Of a DNA stretch of 64,000 nucleotides, positions 26,427 through 35,367 are shown one piece after another (within the stretch, counting starts at the first letter, position 1; every line of letters starts with the position of its first letter). The DNA is from Streptococcus parasanguinis (lineage in GTDB: Bacteria; Bacillota; Bacilli; Lactobacillales; Streptococcaceae), in assembly GCF_032163505.1 (NCBI RefSeq), contig NZ_CP134147.1, forward strand, positions 834,501 through 898,500. Reading direction: 5' to 3'. Position numbers and translations under genes: made by a program. The notes under the pieces were generated by a model, which did no database searches, had not been told where the DNA came from, and saw only the letters and a list, made by a program, of their open reading frames with translations.

Positions 26427-26894
26427 ATGACAGATAAACATCTACATTCTGAAACAAACCAAGAAAAAGAGGGAATGCTAGAAGAATATGTTCAGCCACC
26501 AATGGCGGAACAAGGCCAAGAAAATCCTGTTCAGCAACCAATTGTTGAGCAAGATCAACAAAAATCTGTCCCTACTTCAGCTATTCTAACTCTTGCATAT
26601 TACCTAGCTCTCGGCTATCTTGGCTTTGTTTTATGTGGTGCTATCGCAGTAGGACCATGGGTAATTTTGTACCTACTTAACATATTGCCTCATATGGTTT
26701 GTTTTATTCTTGCAACCATCCTACTACGGAATGGGAAAAACAAGGGAGATAAAACAACTCTATATGCAGCGACAATTTTTTATTTTATTGCTGTAATTGC
26801 TGCCAATGATCCGAAGTGGCATTTTAATCTGTTTTCATCACTTTTAATGGCTGGAATGGTTTTTATTGGAACGTTATTGCTTCCAAATGAATAA
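26427..26894 (+). CDS. Small membrane protein, paralogue of the 25852 gene
   Basis: This 155-residue protein has a hydrophilic tail of ~50 residues with an imperfect repeat (VQPPMAEQGQENP and VQQPIVEQDQQKS), followed by four hydrophobic segments. The C-terminal module reads LLRNGKNKGDKTTLYAATIFYF, then ANDPKWHF and GTLLLPNE. It aligns with the same part of the flanking proteins. AGGAGAA precedes the ATG. No motif suggests catalysis. The 134 bp between it and the previous gene show no terminator or promoter I trust, so the two may be transcribed together. Confidence 0.7.
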   Translation: MTDKHLHSETNQEKEGMLEEYVQPPMAEQGQENPVQQPIVEQDQQKSVPTSAILTLAYYLALGYLGFVLCGAIAVGPWVILYLLNILPHMVCFILATILLRNGKNKGDKTTLYAATIFYFIAVIAANDPKWHFNLFSSLLMAGMVFIGTLLLPNE

Positions 26895-27031
26895 TGATGA
26901 TAGTAGATAGGGCCAAAAGTCCTATCTTTTTTGCTAAATACTGATTACACCCAGAGAAAGCGATTACAAACTGTGGTATAATTAGAGTTAATAAATCGTT
27001 TAATACAATACTATGAAAGTGGAGGTAATAT

Positions 27032-28258
27032 ATGTCTAGAAAAACATGGTATTATATACTGCTAATTCTTGAAGCAATTCTTTATCTTGTTTCTTATGGT
27101 AGTAGTCTAGTAGTGAGCTATAGTTCCCGAAATCTAAATGGAAATACACCACTGTTCACTGCCTCTAGTATTTTTTCTATCTGGAATGGAATGATTATTT
27201 GCTGGGTAATTTGGAGAATCATGAAGCAACGTTTAAATGTTGAAGGATTGATAGCTGCTCTTCTCCTCTCAATTACCCAACTACTGATGTTTTTTTTACC
27301 ACCTTTCTCCCCAACAAATCTGATGAACATTTCCTTTGTACTAAATATCATTTGTTTAATATGGATTTGCTTGCTTATAAAGAATGTAGAAATGAGGGAG
27401 CTTTTAAACAATTGGAAAAGTAAAGATAGTTGGAAATCATCGATAGCTTATTTAGTACTATTTGTTGCCTCTACAAATATTTCTCCACTATTTATATTGA
27501 TTGGTATGGATAGAACGAGTGACATTTACGCTTTTACACTTCGATACATTGTAATGGAGTTAATGTTTCTACTTCTGATTAATGTTATGATCACAAGTAC
27601 AAGTGAGAAACTTCAGAAAGTATTTTCTCTCTTGCTCATTTTATCTTCTCTTGTTGAGATAGGTGCAGTATACTCTTTCATCACTCGTATAAGTTTTTAC
27701 GGTCTCTTTTATCTTCTCTTATCGATTTATATTGCTTGTCGTGTTTTTGGTTTGTTTGAGAAAGTTGCAGATAGCTGGGAGTCCAAGGTGAAAGTACAAG
27801 ATCTATCATCTATTGAAACTAAATCAGAGATGGAAAACTCTCAAGTAGAAGGAGAGATAGATGTAAACGATCAGTTGAATGCTGAGATACGATCAAACAA
27901 TGATAAAGAAAATTCGCCAAAAAGAATTATTCTTCAGTCATCTTGGTTATGGAGCGCCCTTATAATAGCAGTCTGTCACCTTGGTATTATGATTTTTCCT
28001 TTATTTTTAGGAAACCCCATGTATCTACTGATCTTATATATTGGTGCCATCCATTATATTTGTTTTATGATTGCGACTATATTACTTTTCATTGGTATGA
28101 GAAAAGGAAGTAAAGGACTCCTAAATGCGGCAGCTATCTTATTTGTTATTTCCATTATAGGTACGCCAGATACTTATTGGATAGGTCCAAATATTTTATC
28201 CTTTATTCTTGGGGTCTTGGTATTTATTGGAACTATATTATTTAAAAATGGAGACTGA
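27032..28258 (+). CDS. Polytopic membrane protein with C-terminal module shared by two neighbours
   Basis: This 408-residue protein has an N-terminal half with about seven membrane helices (to ~235), a hydrophilic linker rich in Glu, Ser and Asn (~240-295), and a C-terminal module of four helices. The module contains LLFIGMRKGSKGLLNAAAILFV, TPDTYW and GTILFKNGD and is clearly homologous to the small proteins at 25852 and 26427. The longer protein is therefore either a fusion or the ancestor of the shorter ones. GTGGAGG precedes the ATG, and a TATAAT at 26976-26982 could be its promoter. Function unknown. Confidence 0.72.
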   Translation: MSRKTWYYILLILEAILYLVSYGSSLVVSYSSRNLNGNTPLFTASSIFSIWNGMIICWVIWRIMKQRLNVEGLIAALLLSITQLLMFFLPPFSPTNLMNISFVLNIICLIWICLLIKNVEMRELLNNWKSKDSWKSSIAYLVLFVASTNISPLFILIGMDRTSDIYAFTLRYIVMELMFLLLINVMITSTSEKLQKVFSLLLILSSLVEIGAVYSFITRISFYGLFYLLLSIYIACRVFGLFEKVADSWESKVKVQDLSSIETKSEMENSQVEGEIDVNDQLNAEIRSNNDKENSPKRIILQSSWLWSALIIAVCHLGIMIFPLFLGNPMYLLILYIGAIHYICFMIATILLFIGMRKGSKGLLNAAAILFVISIIGTPDTYWIGPNILSFILGVLVFIGTILFKNGD

Positions 28259-28273
28259 TTAAAGTAGATAGGG

Positions 28274-28301
28274 TTGAAAATTTTTAAAGATATGTTATCA
28301 T
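28274..28301 (+). promoter_or_regulatory. Promoter of an unannotated RNA
   Basis: TTGAAA (28274-28279), 16-bp spacer, TATCAT (28296-28301) with an upstream TG at the extended -10 position. No open reading frame follows before a terminator at 28420-28441. Confidence 0.55.
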
Positions 28302-28307
28302 TTATGT

Positions 28308-28441
28308 AGGTGGTAGGTTTTCGAGTACCCATTGGTACGCGGACACCTACCATTTTTGAAGATAAAAAAGCATCGTGTGAGGGTGCTAGATCTTACCTGC
28401 TGAACTCGTAAATTGATCGATACCCTACGGGGTATTTTTTT
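28308..28441 (+). ncRNA. Putative structured small RNA upstream of metK
   Basis: About 134 nt with promoter, dense secondary structure and its own terminator. GGTAGGT (28312-28318) pairs with ACCTACC (28345-28351) and encloses GTACC/GGTAC (28325-28338). AAGAT (28359-28363) pairs with ATCTT (28390-28394) and encloses GCATC/GGTGC. CGAG in the first loop region (28322-28325) can pair with CTCG at 28405-28408, a pseudoknot. ATACCC/GGGTAT plus a T-run end it. I do not recognise the family with certainty; the asd RNA motif of lactic acid bacteria is one candidate. It is separated from the metK promoter by ~120 bp, so it is probably a free RNA and not a metK leader. Confidence 0.6.
28420..28441 (+). 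terminator. Terminator of the small RNA
   Basis: ATACCC (28420-28425), loop TACG, GGGTAT (28430-28435), then T7. Confidence 0.85.
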
Positions 28442-28558
28442 GTGAACTTTTTAGGAACTTTGAGGACTGTTTAAGTCGATTTAATTAGATAGCGCATAGC
28501 CTGAAAAAGCTGATTTAATGGGCTTCTTGAAAAATCATTTTCCATATCATTTGTAATG

Positions 28559-28567
28559 TGTTATAAT
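28559..28567 (+). promoter_or_regulatory. Extended -10 promoter of metK
   Basis: TGTTATAAT at 28559-28567 gives a start near 28574, just at the 5' end of the riboswitch. The ~115 bp between the small-RNA terminator and this box show nothing else. Confidence 0.65.
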
Positions 28568-28572
28568 GAAGT

Positions 28573-28650
28573 GTTATATGGTCCCGATAAGGTGGTAGAA
28601 ATCTTCTATCAGTACTTTGTAACTCTATAACAATATTTTTTAAGGGGGGA
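28573..28650 (+). promoter_or_regulatory. SMK box (SAM-III) riboswitch controlling metK
   Basis: GTTATAT at 28573 pairs with CTATAAC-type sequence ending near 28632. GGTCCC (28580-28585) is the anti-Shine-Dalgarno element and can pair with GGGGGAC at 28644-28651, which is the metK ribosome binding site. A middle stem GGTAGAAATCTTCTATC lies between. This is the arrangement of the SMK box, in which bound S-adenosylmethionine sequesters the ribosome binding site of SAM synthetase in Lactobacillales. Confidence 0.85.
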
Positions 28651-28657
28651 CATTTTT

Positions 28658-29848
28658 ATGTCAGAACGTAAACTTTTCACGTCTGAATCTGTATCTGAGG
28701 GGCATCCAGATAAGATTGCAGACCAAATTTCAGATGCTATTTTAGATGCTATTTTAGAGCAAGATCCAGAAGCTCACGTGGCTGCCGAAACAGCTGTTTA
28801 TACTGGTTCCGTGCATGTCTTCGGTGAGATTTCAACGACTGCTTATGTGGATATTAACCGTGTGGTTCGTGATACCATTGCAGAAATTGGATATACTAAT
28901 ACGGAATATGGATTCTCTGCTGAGACGGTAGGAGTACACCCATCTTTAGTGGAACAATCTCCTGATATTGCCCAAGGGGTTAATGAAGCCTTGGAAGTAC
29001 GTGGAAATGAAGATCAAGATCCACTTGACTTGATTGGAGCAGGAGACCAAGGTCTTATGTTTGGTTTTGCGGTGGATGAAACAGAAGAACTCATGCCATT
29101 ACCAATTTCACTCAGCCACAAGTTGGTTCGTCGTTTGGCAGAGCTTCGTAAGTCTGGTGAAATCAGCTATCTTCGTCCAGATGCTAAATCACAGGTCACT
29201 GTTGAGTACGATGAAAACGACCGCCCTGTGCGCGTGGATACAGTCGTTATTTCAACTCAACACGATCCAGATGTCAGCAATGAACAAATCCACGAAGATG
29301 TGATTAACAAGGTCATCAAAGAGGTGATTCCAGCTTCTTATCTAGATGCTGAGACCAAATTCTTCATCAACCCTACTGGTCGCTTTGTTATTGGTGGACC
29401 TCAAGGGGACTCAGGTTTGACAGGTCGTAAGATTATCGTGGATACTTATGGTGGTTACTCACGTCACGGTGGTGGTGCCTTCTCTGGTAAGGATGCCACT
29501 AAGGTGGACCGTTCCGCTTCTTATGCAGCTCGCTACATTGCCAAAAATATCGTAGCAGCAGGTCTTGCTAAGAAAGCAGAAGTGCAATTGGCTTATGCCA
29601 TTGGGGTGGCTCAACCTGTCTCTGTTCGGATCGATACCTTCGGTACGGGAACAGTTGCTGAAAGCAAATTAGAAGCAGCAGCGCGTCAAATCTTTGACCT
29701 TCGTCCTGCAGGGATTATCCAAATGCTGGATTTGAAACGTCCAATCTATCGTCAAACAGCGGCTTATGGCCATATGGGACGGACAGATATTGACCTTCCA
29801 TGGGAACGTTTGGACAAGGTAGAAGCCTTGAAAGAAGCTGTAAAATAA
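28658..29848 (+). CDS. metK: S-adenosylmethionine synthetase
   Basis: This 396-residue enzyme shows [15 protein letters not shown] near the N-terminus, [12 protein letters not shown] (~119-130), and the P-loop-like [16 protein letters not shown] (~260-275), all standard MetK motifs. It makes SAM from methionine and ATP in the cytosol. The ATG follows AAGGGGGGACA, which is also the expression platform of the SMK-box riboswitch, so translation is shut off at high SAM. It has a single-gene layout with a promoter at 28559 and a hairpin terminator at 29865-29896. Length and motifs are typical. Confidence 0.97.
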   Translation: MSERKLFTSESVSEGHPDKIADQISDAILDAILEQDPEAHVAAETAVYTGSVHVFGEISTTAYVDINRVVRDTIAEIGYTNTEYGFSAETVGVHPSLVEQSPDIAQGVNEALEVRGNEDQDPLDLIGAGDQGLMFGFAVDETEELMPLPISLSHKLVRRLAELRKSGEISYLRPDAKSQVTVEYDENDRPVRVDTVVISTQHDPDVSNEQIHEDVINKVIKEVIPASYLDAETKFFINPTGRFVIGGPQGDSGLTGRKIIVDTYGGYSRHGGGAFSGKDATKVDRSASYAARYIAKNIVAAGLAKKAEVQLAYAIGVAQPVSVRIDTFGTGTVAESKLEAAARQIFDLRPAGIIQMLDLKRPIYRQTAAYGHMGRTDIDLPWERLDKVEALKEAVK

Positions 29849-29864
29849 TTCGTTGAAATGGAAA

Positions 29865-29896
29865 AGTTAGGGTCAAGTTGATCCTAGCTTTTTTTC
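29865..29896 (+). terminator. Terminator after metK
   Basis: AGTTAGG (29865-29871) pairs with CCTAGCT (29883-29889), followed by seven T. Confidence 0.7.
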
Positions 29897-30040
29897 GTTT
29901 TGAAAATTCCTTCAGATGGAAAAATAGGTCGATCTGTGGTATAATAGATGCAGTATTTTGAATACGTTGTCCCTTTTATTTTCGTTACAAAAAACGATAG
30001 TAAAAGGAAAAAGACTTGAAAGAGCTAATAAATTATTAAG

Positions 30041-31300
30041 ATGAAAAAAATTGTAATAAATGGTGGTCACCCTCTAAAAGGAGAGGTGACCATTAGTGGT
30101 GCAAAAAATAGTGTAGTAGCCCTGATTCCGGCGACCATTCTGGCGGATGATATCGTGACCCTTGATGGGGTACCGGATATCTCCGACGTGGCGAGTCTGA
30201 TTGAAATCATGACCATCATGGGGGCTAAGATCGAGCGCAAAGAAGACAGTTTGGTCATTGATCCACGTGGGGTGAAGAATATGCCCATGCCATTTGGAAA
30301 GATCAACAGTCTGCGAGCTTCCTATTATTTCTATGGCAGTTTGTTAGGACGCTATGGTCAAGCAACTGTTGGACTTCCTGGTGGGTGTGACCTTGGCCCA
30401 CGTCCGATCGATTTGCATTTGAAGGCCTTTGAAGCGATGGGAGCTGCTATGACCATGGATGGCTCTAGTATGAAACTTGAGACTGATGGCAAGCCTCTTC
30501 AAGGAGCAAACATCTACATGGATACTGTTAGTGTCGGTGCAACGATCAATACGATTTTGGCAGCAGTCAAGGCTGAAGGTCGGACAGTGATCGAAAATGC
30601 GGCGCGGGAACCTGAAATTATCGATGTGGTGACCTTGCTCAACAACATGGGAGCCCATATTCGTGGAGCAGGGACAGATATTATTATCATTGATGGTGTT
30701 CCACAATTGCATGGAACGAGACATCAGGTGATTCCAGATCGTATCGAAGCAGGAACCTATATTGCCCTTGCAGCTGCTATTGGGGAAGGTATCCAGATCA
30801 ATAATGTCCTATATGAGCATTTAGAGAGCTATATTGCTAAGTTAGAGGAAATGGGTGTGCGCATGACCATTTCTGAAGATAGTATCTTTGTAGAAAAGCA
30901 AACAGGCTTGAAGGCCATCCAGATCAAAACATCTCCTTATCCTGGTTTTGCGACTGACTTGCAACAACCGATCACGCCTTTGCTCTTAACGGCTGTAGGA
31001 CGTGGTCGCATTGTTGATACGATTTATGAAAAACGGGTCAACCATGTACCAGAATTAGCTAAAATGGGGGCCACCATTTCGACCTTGAACGACCACATTA
31101 TTTATGAAGGGCCAAATCAATTGACAGGATCCAGTGTGAAAGCGACGGATCTTCGAGCTGGTGCGGCTTTAGTGATCGCAGGTCTCATGGCTTCTGGAAC
31201 AACAGAAATTACAAATGTGGAATACATCCTTCGCGGGTATTCAGATATTATTCATAAATTGACCCAACTTGGAGCAGACATCCAGTTGGTAGAGGAATAG
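30041..31300 (+). CDS. murA: UDP-N-acetylglucosamine 1-carboxyvinyltransferase
   Basis: This 419-residue EPSP-synthase-fold enzyme has [14 protein letters not shown] at the N-terminus, the catalytic cysteine in [14 protein letters not shown] (~117), and [21 protein letters not shown] residues ([13 protein letters not shown]) further on. It transfers enolpyruvate from PEP to UDP-GlcNAc, the first committed step of peptidoglycan synthesis. The fosfomycin target cysteine is present. Streptococci carry two murA copies; length and linkage to metK suggest the copy near metK, but which paralogue name applies I leave open. The 5' leader from TATAAT (29939-29945) contains a long imperfect hairpin CCTTTTA/TAAAAGG around 29971-30009 of unknown role. 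Confidence 0.95.
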   Translation: MKKIVINGGHPLKGEVTISGAKNSVVALIPATILADDIVTLDGVPDISDVASLIEIMTIMGAKIERKEDSLVIDPRGVKNMPMPFGKINSLRASYYFYGSLLGRYGQATVGLPGGCDLGPRPIDLHLKAFEAMGAAMTMDGSSMKLETDGKPLQGANIYMDTVSVGATINTILAAVKAEGRTVIENAAREPEIIDVVTLLNNMGAHIRGAGTDIIIIDGVPQLHGTRHQVIPDRIEAGTYIALAAAIGEGIQINNVLYEHLESYIAKLEEMGVRMTISEDSIFVEKQTGLKAIQIKTSPYPGFATDLQQPITPLLLTAVGRGRIVDTIYEKRVNHVPELAKMGATISTLNDHIIYEGPNQLTGSSVKATDLRAGAALVIAGLMASGTTEITNVEYILRGYSDIIHKLTQLGADIQLVEE

Positions 31301-31356
31301 TGACAGAACTTGGGATCTGATAGTGGCGGCTGGATACACGAACAATGGAGTTTGAA

Positions 31357-31908
31357 ATGAATATTTGGACGAACTTAGCTGCCTATTCACTAATTGAAAC
31401 ACAAAGGTTGTATTTACGACCTTTTCTCTTTGAGGATGCGGAAGATTTTTATAAGATTGCTTCGAATCCTGAAAATTTACACTTTATCTTCCCTGCACAA
31501 GCCGATCTTGCTGAAACTCAATATGTACTAGCCAACTATTTCATGAAAAATCCTTTGGGGGTTTGGGCGATCTGTGATAAGGAAACCAATCAGATGATTG
31601 GCTCCATCAAGTTTGAAAAGTTGGATGAAATTAAGGGAGAGGCTGAGTTAGGCTACTTTTTACACAAAGATTTTTGGGGAAAGGGTCTGATGACAGAAGC
31701 GGTCAAAGAGTTGGTCTCTCTATCGTTTGAAAAATTTCAACTGAAGGAGCTTAAGATTGTCACCCATGTTGAAAATGCAGGGAGTCAAAAGGTCGCTTTA
31801 AAGGCTGGCTTTCGTCTCTTTCGTCAATTTAAAGGGAGTGACCGTTATACGCGTAAAATGCGCGATTATTATGATTTCCGCCTAGGTAGAGGGGACTTCT
31901 ATGAGTAA
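31357..31908 (+). CDS. GNAT acetyltransferase, RimJ/RimL type
   Basis: The start is set at ATG 31357, with GGAG at 31347-31350 six bases upstream; the ATG at 31345 overlaps that site. The 183-residue product begins near TQRLYLRPFLFEDAEDFY, contains GELGYFLHKDFWGKGLMTEAV, the acetyl-CoA pyrophosphate-binding loop of GNAT proteins, and VENAGSQKVALKAGF near the end. It resembles the ribosomal-protein N-acetyltransferase group; the acceptor is unknown. It overlaps the next gene by 8 nt, so it is coupled with the CBS-HTH regulator and then map. Confidence 0.87.
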   Translation: MNIWTNLAAYSLIETQRLYLRPFLFEDAEDFYKIASNPENLHFIFPAQADLAETQYVLANYFMKNPLGVWAICDKETNQMIGSIKFEKLDEIKGEAELGYFLHKDFWGKGLMTEAVKELVSLSFEKFQLKELKIVTHVENAGSQKVALKAGFRLFRQFKGSDRYTRKMRDYYDFRLGRGDFYE

Positions 31909-33178
31909 ACACCAAGAGATTTTAGACTATCTCGAAAAATTACCGATTGGAAAACGGGTCAGTGTTCGGAGTATTTCCAATTTTTTGAATGTCAGTGATG
32001 GAACAGCTTATCGTGCCATTAAAGAAGCTGAAAATCAAGGAATTGTAGAAACGCGTCCTAGAAGTGGGACCATCCGTGTTAAATCGAAAAAGGCTGTACT
32101 AGAGCATTTGACGTATCGAGAAATCCAGGAAATTACCGGTTCGGAAATTTTAGCTGGTGAAGAGGGGCTCGAAAAAGAATTTAATAAATTCTACATCGGT
32201 GCCATGACGGAGAAGCACGTCCTAGACTATGTGTCTGAAGGGGGCCTTTTGATCGTGGGAGACCGCACCAGCATTCAACGATTGGCATTAAAGCATGACA
32301 ATGCAGTCTTGGTGACAGGTGGCTTTGAGGTGAGTGAAGATGTGATTGATCTGGCCAATCAGGTGCAAATCCCAGTCATCCGAACTTCACACGATACCTA
32401 TACCGTCGCGACCATGATCAATAAGGCCTTGTCCAACATGCAGATCAAGACGGATATCTTGACAGTGGAACAGGTCTATCGGCCCTTCCATGAGTACGGC
32501 TATCTTTCTGAGACGGATACGGTCCGGGATTATTTAGATTTGGTTCGAAAGAATCGCTTTAGTCGTTTTCCGGTTGTCAATCAGCACCAGATGGTAGTGG
32601 GCGTCGTAACCATGAGAGATGCTGGAGATAAGGCACCTCAGACGACCCTTGATAAGGTGATGTCACGGACTATTTTTACCACTAATTTGTCCACCAGCAT
32701 TGCAACGATTAGCCAACGGATGATCGCTGAAGATTATGAAATGATTCCTGTTGTTCGTAATAACCAGACCTTGCTGGGTGTTATTACGCGTCGGGATGTC
32801 ATGGATCGGATTAGCAAGGTGCAGTTTTCGAGCTTACCAACCTTTAGTGAGCAGATTGGTCAAAAGATTCAAACAGAAAACGACCATTACCAATTTACAG
32901 TGGAGCCAAGTATGTTGGAGAAAAGTGGTGTTTTGGCCAATGGGGTCATGATCGAAGTGCTGATGAAGGTTGTTCGCAAGATGATGCAACACAGTGGGCG
33001 TAGCTTGATCGTCGAACAGCTGATCATCAATTTTTTACAAGCTGTGCAGGTGGACGATGTGATCCGCATTGAACCACAACTTGTTCGGCGAACCAGACGT
33101 TCAGCCTTGGTTGATTTTAGCTTGTATCTAGATTTGCAGCTGGTCGCAAAAGCAACCATTACCATTAAGATTAATTAA
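31901..33178 (+). CDS. YtoI-like HTH / DRTGG / CBS / hotdog regulator
   Basis: This 425-residue protein has four parts: a GntR-like winged helix (~1-65, with VRSISNFLNVSDGTAYRAI), a DRTGG-type domain (~70-180), two CBS motifs (~190-305, with FPVVNQHQMVVGVVTMRD and IPVVRNNQTLLGVITRRD), and a thioesterase-like hotdog fold (~320-425). The order matches B. subtilis YtoI. CBS pairs normally bind adenine nucleotides, so the protein may sense nucleotide or acyl-CoA state, but no target gene is known to me. It overlaps the GNAT gene and precedes map by 20 bp in the same transcript. Confidence 0.85.
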   Translation: MSKHQEILDYLEKLPIGKRVSVRSISNFLNVSDGTAYRAIKEAENQGIVETRPRSGTIRVKSKKAVLEHLTYREIQEITGSEILAGEEGLEKEFNKFYIGAMTEKHVLDYVSEGGLLIVGDRTSIQRLALKHDNAVLVTGGFEVSEDVIDLANQVQIPVIRTSHDTYTVATMINKALSNMQIKTDILTVEQVYRPFHEYGYLSETDTVRDYLDLVRKNRFSRFPVVNQHQMVVGVVTMRDAGDKAPQTTLDKVMSRTIFTTNLSTSIATISQRMIAEDYEMIPVVRNNQTLLGVITRRDVMDRISKVQFSSLPTFSEQIGQKIQTENDHYQFTVEPSMLEKSGVLANGVMIEVLMKVVRKMMQHSGRSLIVEQLIINFLQAVQVDDVIRIEPQLVRRTRRSALVDFSLYLDLQLVAKATITIKIN

Positions 33179-33198
33179 ACAAGAGAAATGAGGAGACA

Positions 33199-34059
33199 AT
33201 GATTACATTAAAATCACAACGTGAAATTGAAGCAATGGATCGTGCAGGAGATTTCCTTGCCAGCATCCATATTGGATTGCGTGACTTGATCAAGCCAGGG
33301 CTCGACCTTTGGGAAGTAGAAGAATATGTCCGCCGTCGCTGTAAAGAAGCCAATGTCTTACCACTTCAAATCGGAGTAGAAGGTAGTCTCATGGACTATC
33401 CTTACGCGACTTGTTGCGGTTTAAATGATGAGGTTGCCCATGCCTTTCCCCGTCATGTTATCCTGAAAGATGGTGATCTCCTCAAGGTAGATATGGTCTT
33501 ATCTGAGCCACTCGACAAGTCTGTTCTGGATGTTTCAAAATTAGATTTTGATAATGTAGCCCAAGTGAAGAAATACACGGAGTCCTATACTGGTGGCTTG
33601 GCGGACTCTTGCTGGGCTTATGCGGTTGGAAATGTTTCTCAGGAAGTTAAAGATTTGATGGACGTGACTAAAGAATGTCTTTACAAAGGAATTGAGAAAG
33701 CAGTCGTAGGCAACCGCTTGGGAGATATTGGCGCAGCGATTCAAGAGTATGCAGAAAGCAAAGGCTATGGCGTGGTGCGTGACTTGGTCGGACACGGTGT
33801 CGGGCCTACCATGCATGAAGAACCAATGGTCCCACATTATGGTCGTGCTGGACGCGGTCTTCGTTTGCGTGAAGGTATGGTCTTGACGATTGAGCCAATG
33901 ATCAATACCGGTACTTGGGAGATTGATACGGATATGGAAACTGGATGGGCCCATAAGACCCTCGACGGTGGCCTTTCTTGTCAATACGAGCATCAATTTG
34001 TGATTACAAAAGATGGTCCAGTGATCCTAACTAGTCAAGGTGAGGAAGGAACATACTAA
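33199..34059 (+). CDS. map: Methionine aminopeptidase type I
   Basis: This 286-residue metallopeptidase has the five metal ligands of the family: Asp in LLKVDMVLSE, an Asp in GLADSCWAYAVG, His in VGHGVGPTMHE, Glu in IEPMIN, and Glu in CQYEHQFVIT. It cuts the N-terminal Met from nascent proteins. It carries an insert of ~30 residues after VDMVLSEP (LDKSVLDVSKLDFDN) seen in streptococcal MetAPs. AAATGAGGAGAC precedes the ATG. It is the third gene of the GNAT-ytoI-map group. Confidence 0.95.
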   Translation: MITLKSQREIEAMDRAGDFLASIHIGLRDLIKPGLDLWEVEEYVRRRCKEANVLPLQIGVEGSLMDYPYATCCGLNDEVAHAFPRHVILKDGDLLKVDMVLSEPLDKSVLDVSKLDFDNVAQVKKYTESYTGGLADSCWAYAVGNVSQEVKDLMDVTKECLYKGIEKAVVGNRLGDIGAAIQEYAESKGYGVVRDLVGHGVGPTMHEEPMVPHYGRAGRGLRLREGMVLTIEPMINTGTWEIDTDMETGWAHKTLDGGLSCQYEHQFVITKDGPVILTSQGEEGTY

Positions 34060-34143
34060 AAAATAGAGAGGAAAGAATGGAGCTGAAGGCAAGTTGTCTG
34101 GTTTCGCTCTTTGCTCTTTTTTAGTAAAATGGGGAGGTGACGA

Positions 34144-35115
34144 ATGAAAAAGGTCCTACAAAAAATACTGGGACAGCCATTTATAAAAGGCTTCGTGCGA
34201 TTTTATCAGAGTGCAGAGTCTGATATCACTAGCATTGCGGTTGCCTATTATTTGCTGATCTCCATTTTCCCTTTGATGCTGATTGCAGCCAATATTTTAC
34301 CCTACTTTCATATTCGTCCTACCCAAATTCTTTTGAGCTTACAAAAAGTCTTGCCAGCCTCCTTATATCGAATAGTGGCACAGATGATTTCGAGTGTGTT
34401 GACCAAACCGTCAACAGGCTTACTGAGTTTTTCGATTGTTTCCGCTTTGTGGATCTTCTCACAGAGCATTGCCTACCTCCAAAAAGCCTATAACAAGAGT
34501 TATGGGGTGGAAAAGGAGCGTGGTATTATCTGGGGGCGACTCTTTAGCTTTCTGATCAGTTTTGCCTTGCAGGGCTTGTTTGGACTCTCGCTGATCCTTT
34601 CCATGTTTGGGAAAATGATCGTTCGTTATCTCTATCAGACCTTTTCATTTGATCGGACGATTTATGTGCGCTTACTGAATTTGACAGAGCCGACCATCTA
34701 CCTCTTACTTTTTGTCAGTCTGGTCTTGCTCTATTACACCCTTCCAAATGTCAAAATTCCAAAATTTAGATATGTATTGCCAGGGGCGACCTTTGTTGTT
34801 GCTGTCCTGTATGCGATCTTGAATATCTTTTGGAAATATGTGGATCGTTATGTGAGTCATTTCTTAGATGCTCGTTTCTTCGGTTCGGTCGTCCTAGCGG
34901 TCATCATGTTCTGGTTCATCTTGGTGGCAAAAATCATGATTATTGGTTGTATTTTAAACGCCAGTATCCAATTTGCCAGAGAAGCCAAGTTCCAAACGCG
35001 CAGTGGAGAAATTGTCTCTAAGTTAAAATCAGAAGAAGTGGACTTTCGGCATAGAGAAGTTTCACAAAAATTAAAGCGTCGGTTACGCTTGATAAAAAAA
35101 GAAAAAACGGAATAA
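34144..35115 (+). CDS. YihY/BrkB-family membrane protein
   Basis: This 323-residue integral membrane protein has six helices and the family motif SDITSIAVAYYLLISIFPLML in helix 1, FSIVSALWIFSQS, and the late segment DARFFGSVVLAVIMFWF. The C-terminus is basic and hydrophilic (RHREVSQKLKRRLRLIKKE). It was once named ribonuclease BN, which is not its function; members are probably transporters or envelope proteins of unknown substrate. GGGGAGGTGACGA precedes the ATG. An inverted copy of the dispersed repeat starts two bases after its stop. Confidence 0.88.
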   Translation: MKKVLQKILGQPFIKGFVRFYQSAESDITSIAVAYYLLISIFPLMLIAANILPYFHIRPTQILLSLQKVLPASLYRIVAQMISSVLTKPSTGLLSFSIVSALWIFSQSIAYLQKAYNKSYGVEKERGIIWGRLFSFLISFALQGLFGLSLILSMFGKMIVRYLYQTFSFDRTIYVRLLNLTEPTIYLLLFVSLVLLYYTLPNVKIPKFRYVLPGATFVVAVLYAILNIFWKYVDRYVSHFLDARFFGSVVLAVIMFWFILVAKIMIIGCILNASIQFAREAKFQTRSGEIVSKLKSEEVDFRHREVSQKLKRRLRLIKKEKTE

Positions 35116-35116
35116 G

Positions 35117-35297
35117 GGAGAGTGGGACAGAAATCGGTAATTCGTTAGAATTCGATTTCGTCGTCCCACCTCCGCACAGTTGAGTAGGGCTGTAAAAGCT
35201 GATGGGATCAGCGTAGTAGAGCCCACTCAACCACTGCGTCTTGCTCGACAATTCAAAAATAATTGAGAGGCTAGGACTTTTGTCCCAGCCTCTTTTT
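35117..35297 (-). repeat. Three-hairpin dispersed repeat, copy 2 (inverted)
   Basis: This is the reverse complement of the copy at 351-534 with very few differences; for example GATGGGATCAGC here against GATGAAATCAGC there in the complementary sense. It begins right after the yihY stop and ends with the GGCTAGGAC/GTCCCAGCC hairpin plus T-run, so on the + strand it also works as a terminator. Copies 1 and 2 are 34.6 kb apart in opposite orientation. Confidence 0.8.
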
Positions 35298-35311
35298 TGT
35301 TATCTATTTTT

Positions 35312-35352
35312 ATTGCATTTGCAATAAAAATGTGTTATGCTATTGTCAATAG
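35312..35352 (+). promoter_or_regulatory. Promoter with two palindromic operators for the MarR gene
   Basis: ATTGCATTTGCAAT (35312-35325) is a perfect palindrome covering the -35 box TTGCAT (35313-35318). After a 17-bp spacer with extended TG comes TATGCT (35336-35341). CTATTGTCAATAG (35340-35352) is a second palindrome across the -10 and start region. The layout predicts autorepression by the MarR protein encoded next. Confidence 0.7.
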
Positions 35353-35367
35353 GAAAGGAGGAGTAAG

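Noticed and set aside
28308..28441. T-box, 6S RNA, SRP RNA or tmRNA as identity of the small RNA
   Set aside because: No T-box sequence, no SRP GGAA loop, no tmRNA tag frame, and it is too short for 6S RNA.
33541..33996. Minus-strand frame of 151 residues opposite map
   Set aside because: It is a shadow of the conserved methionine aminopeptidase and has no start signal or domain.
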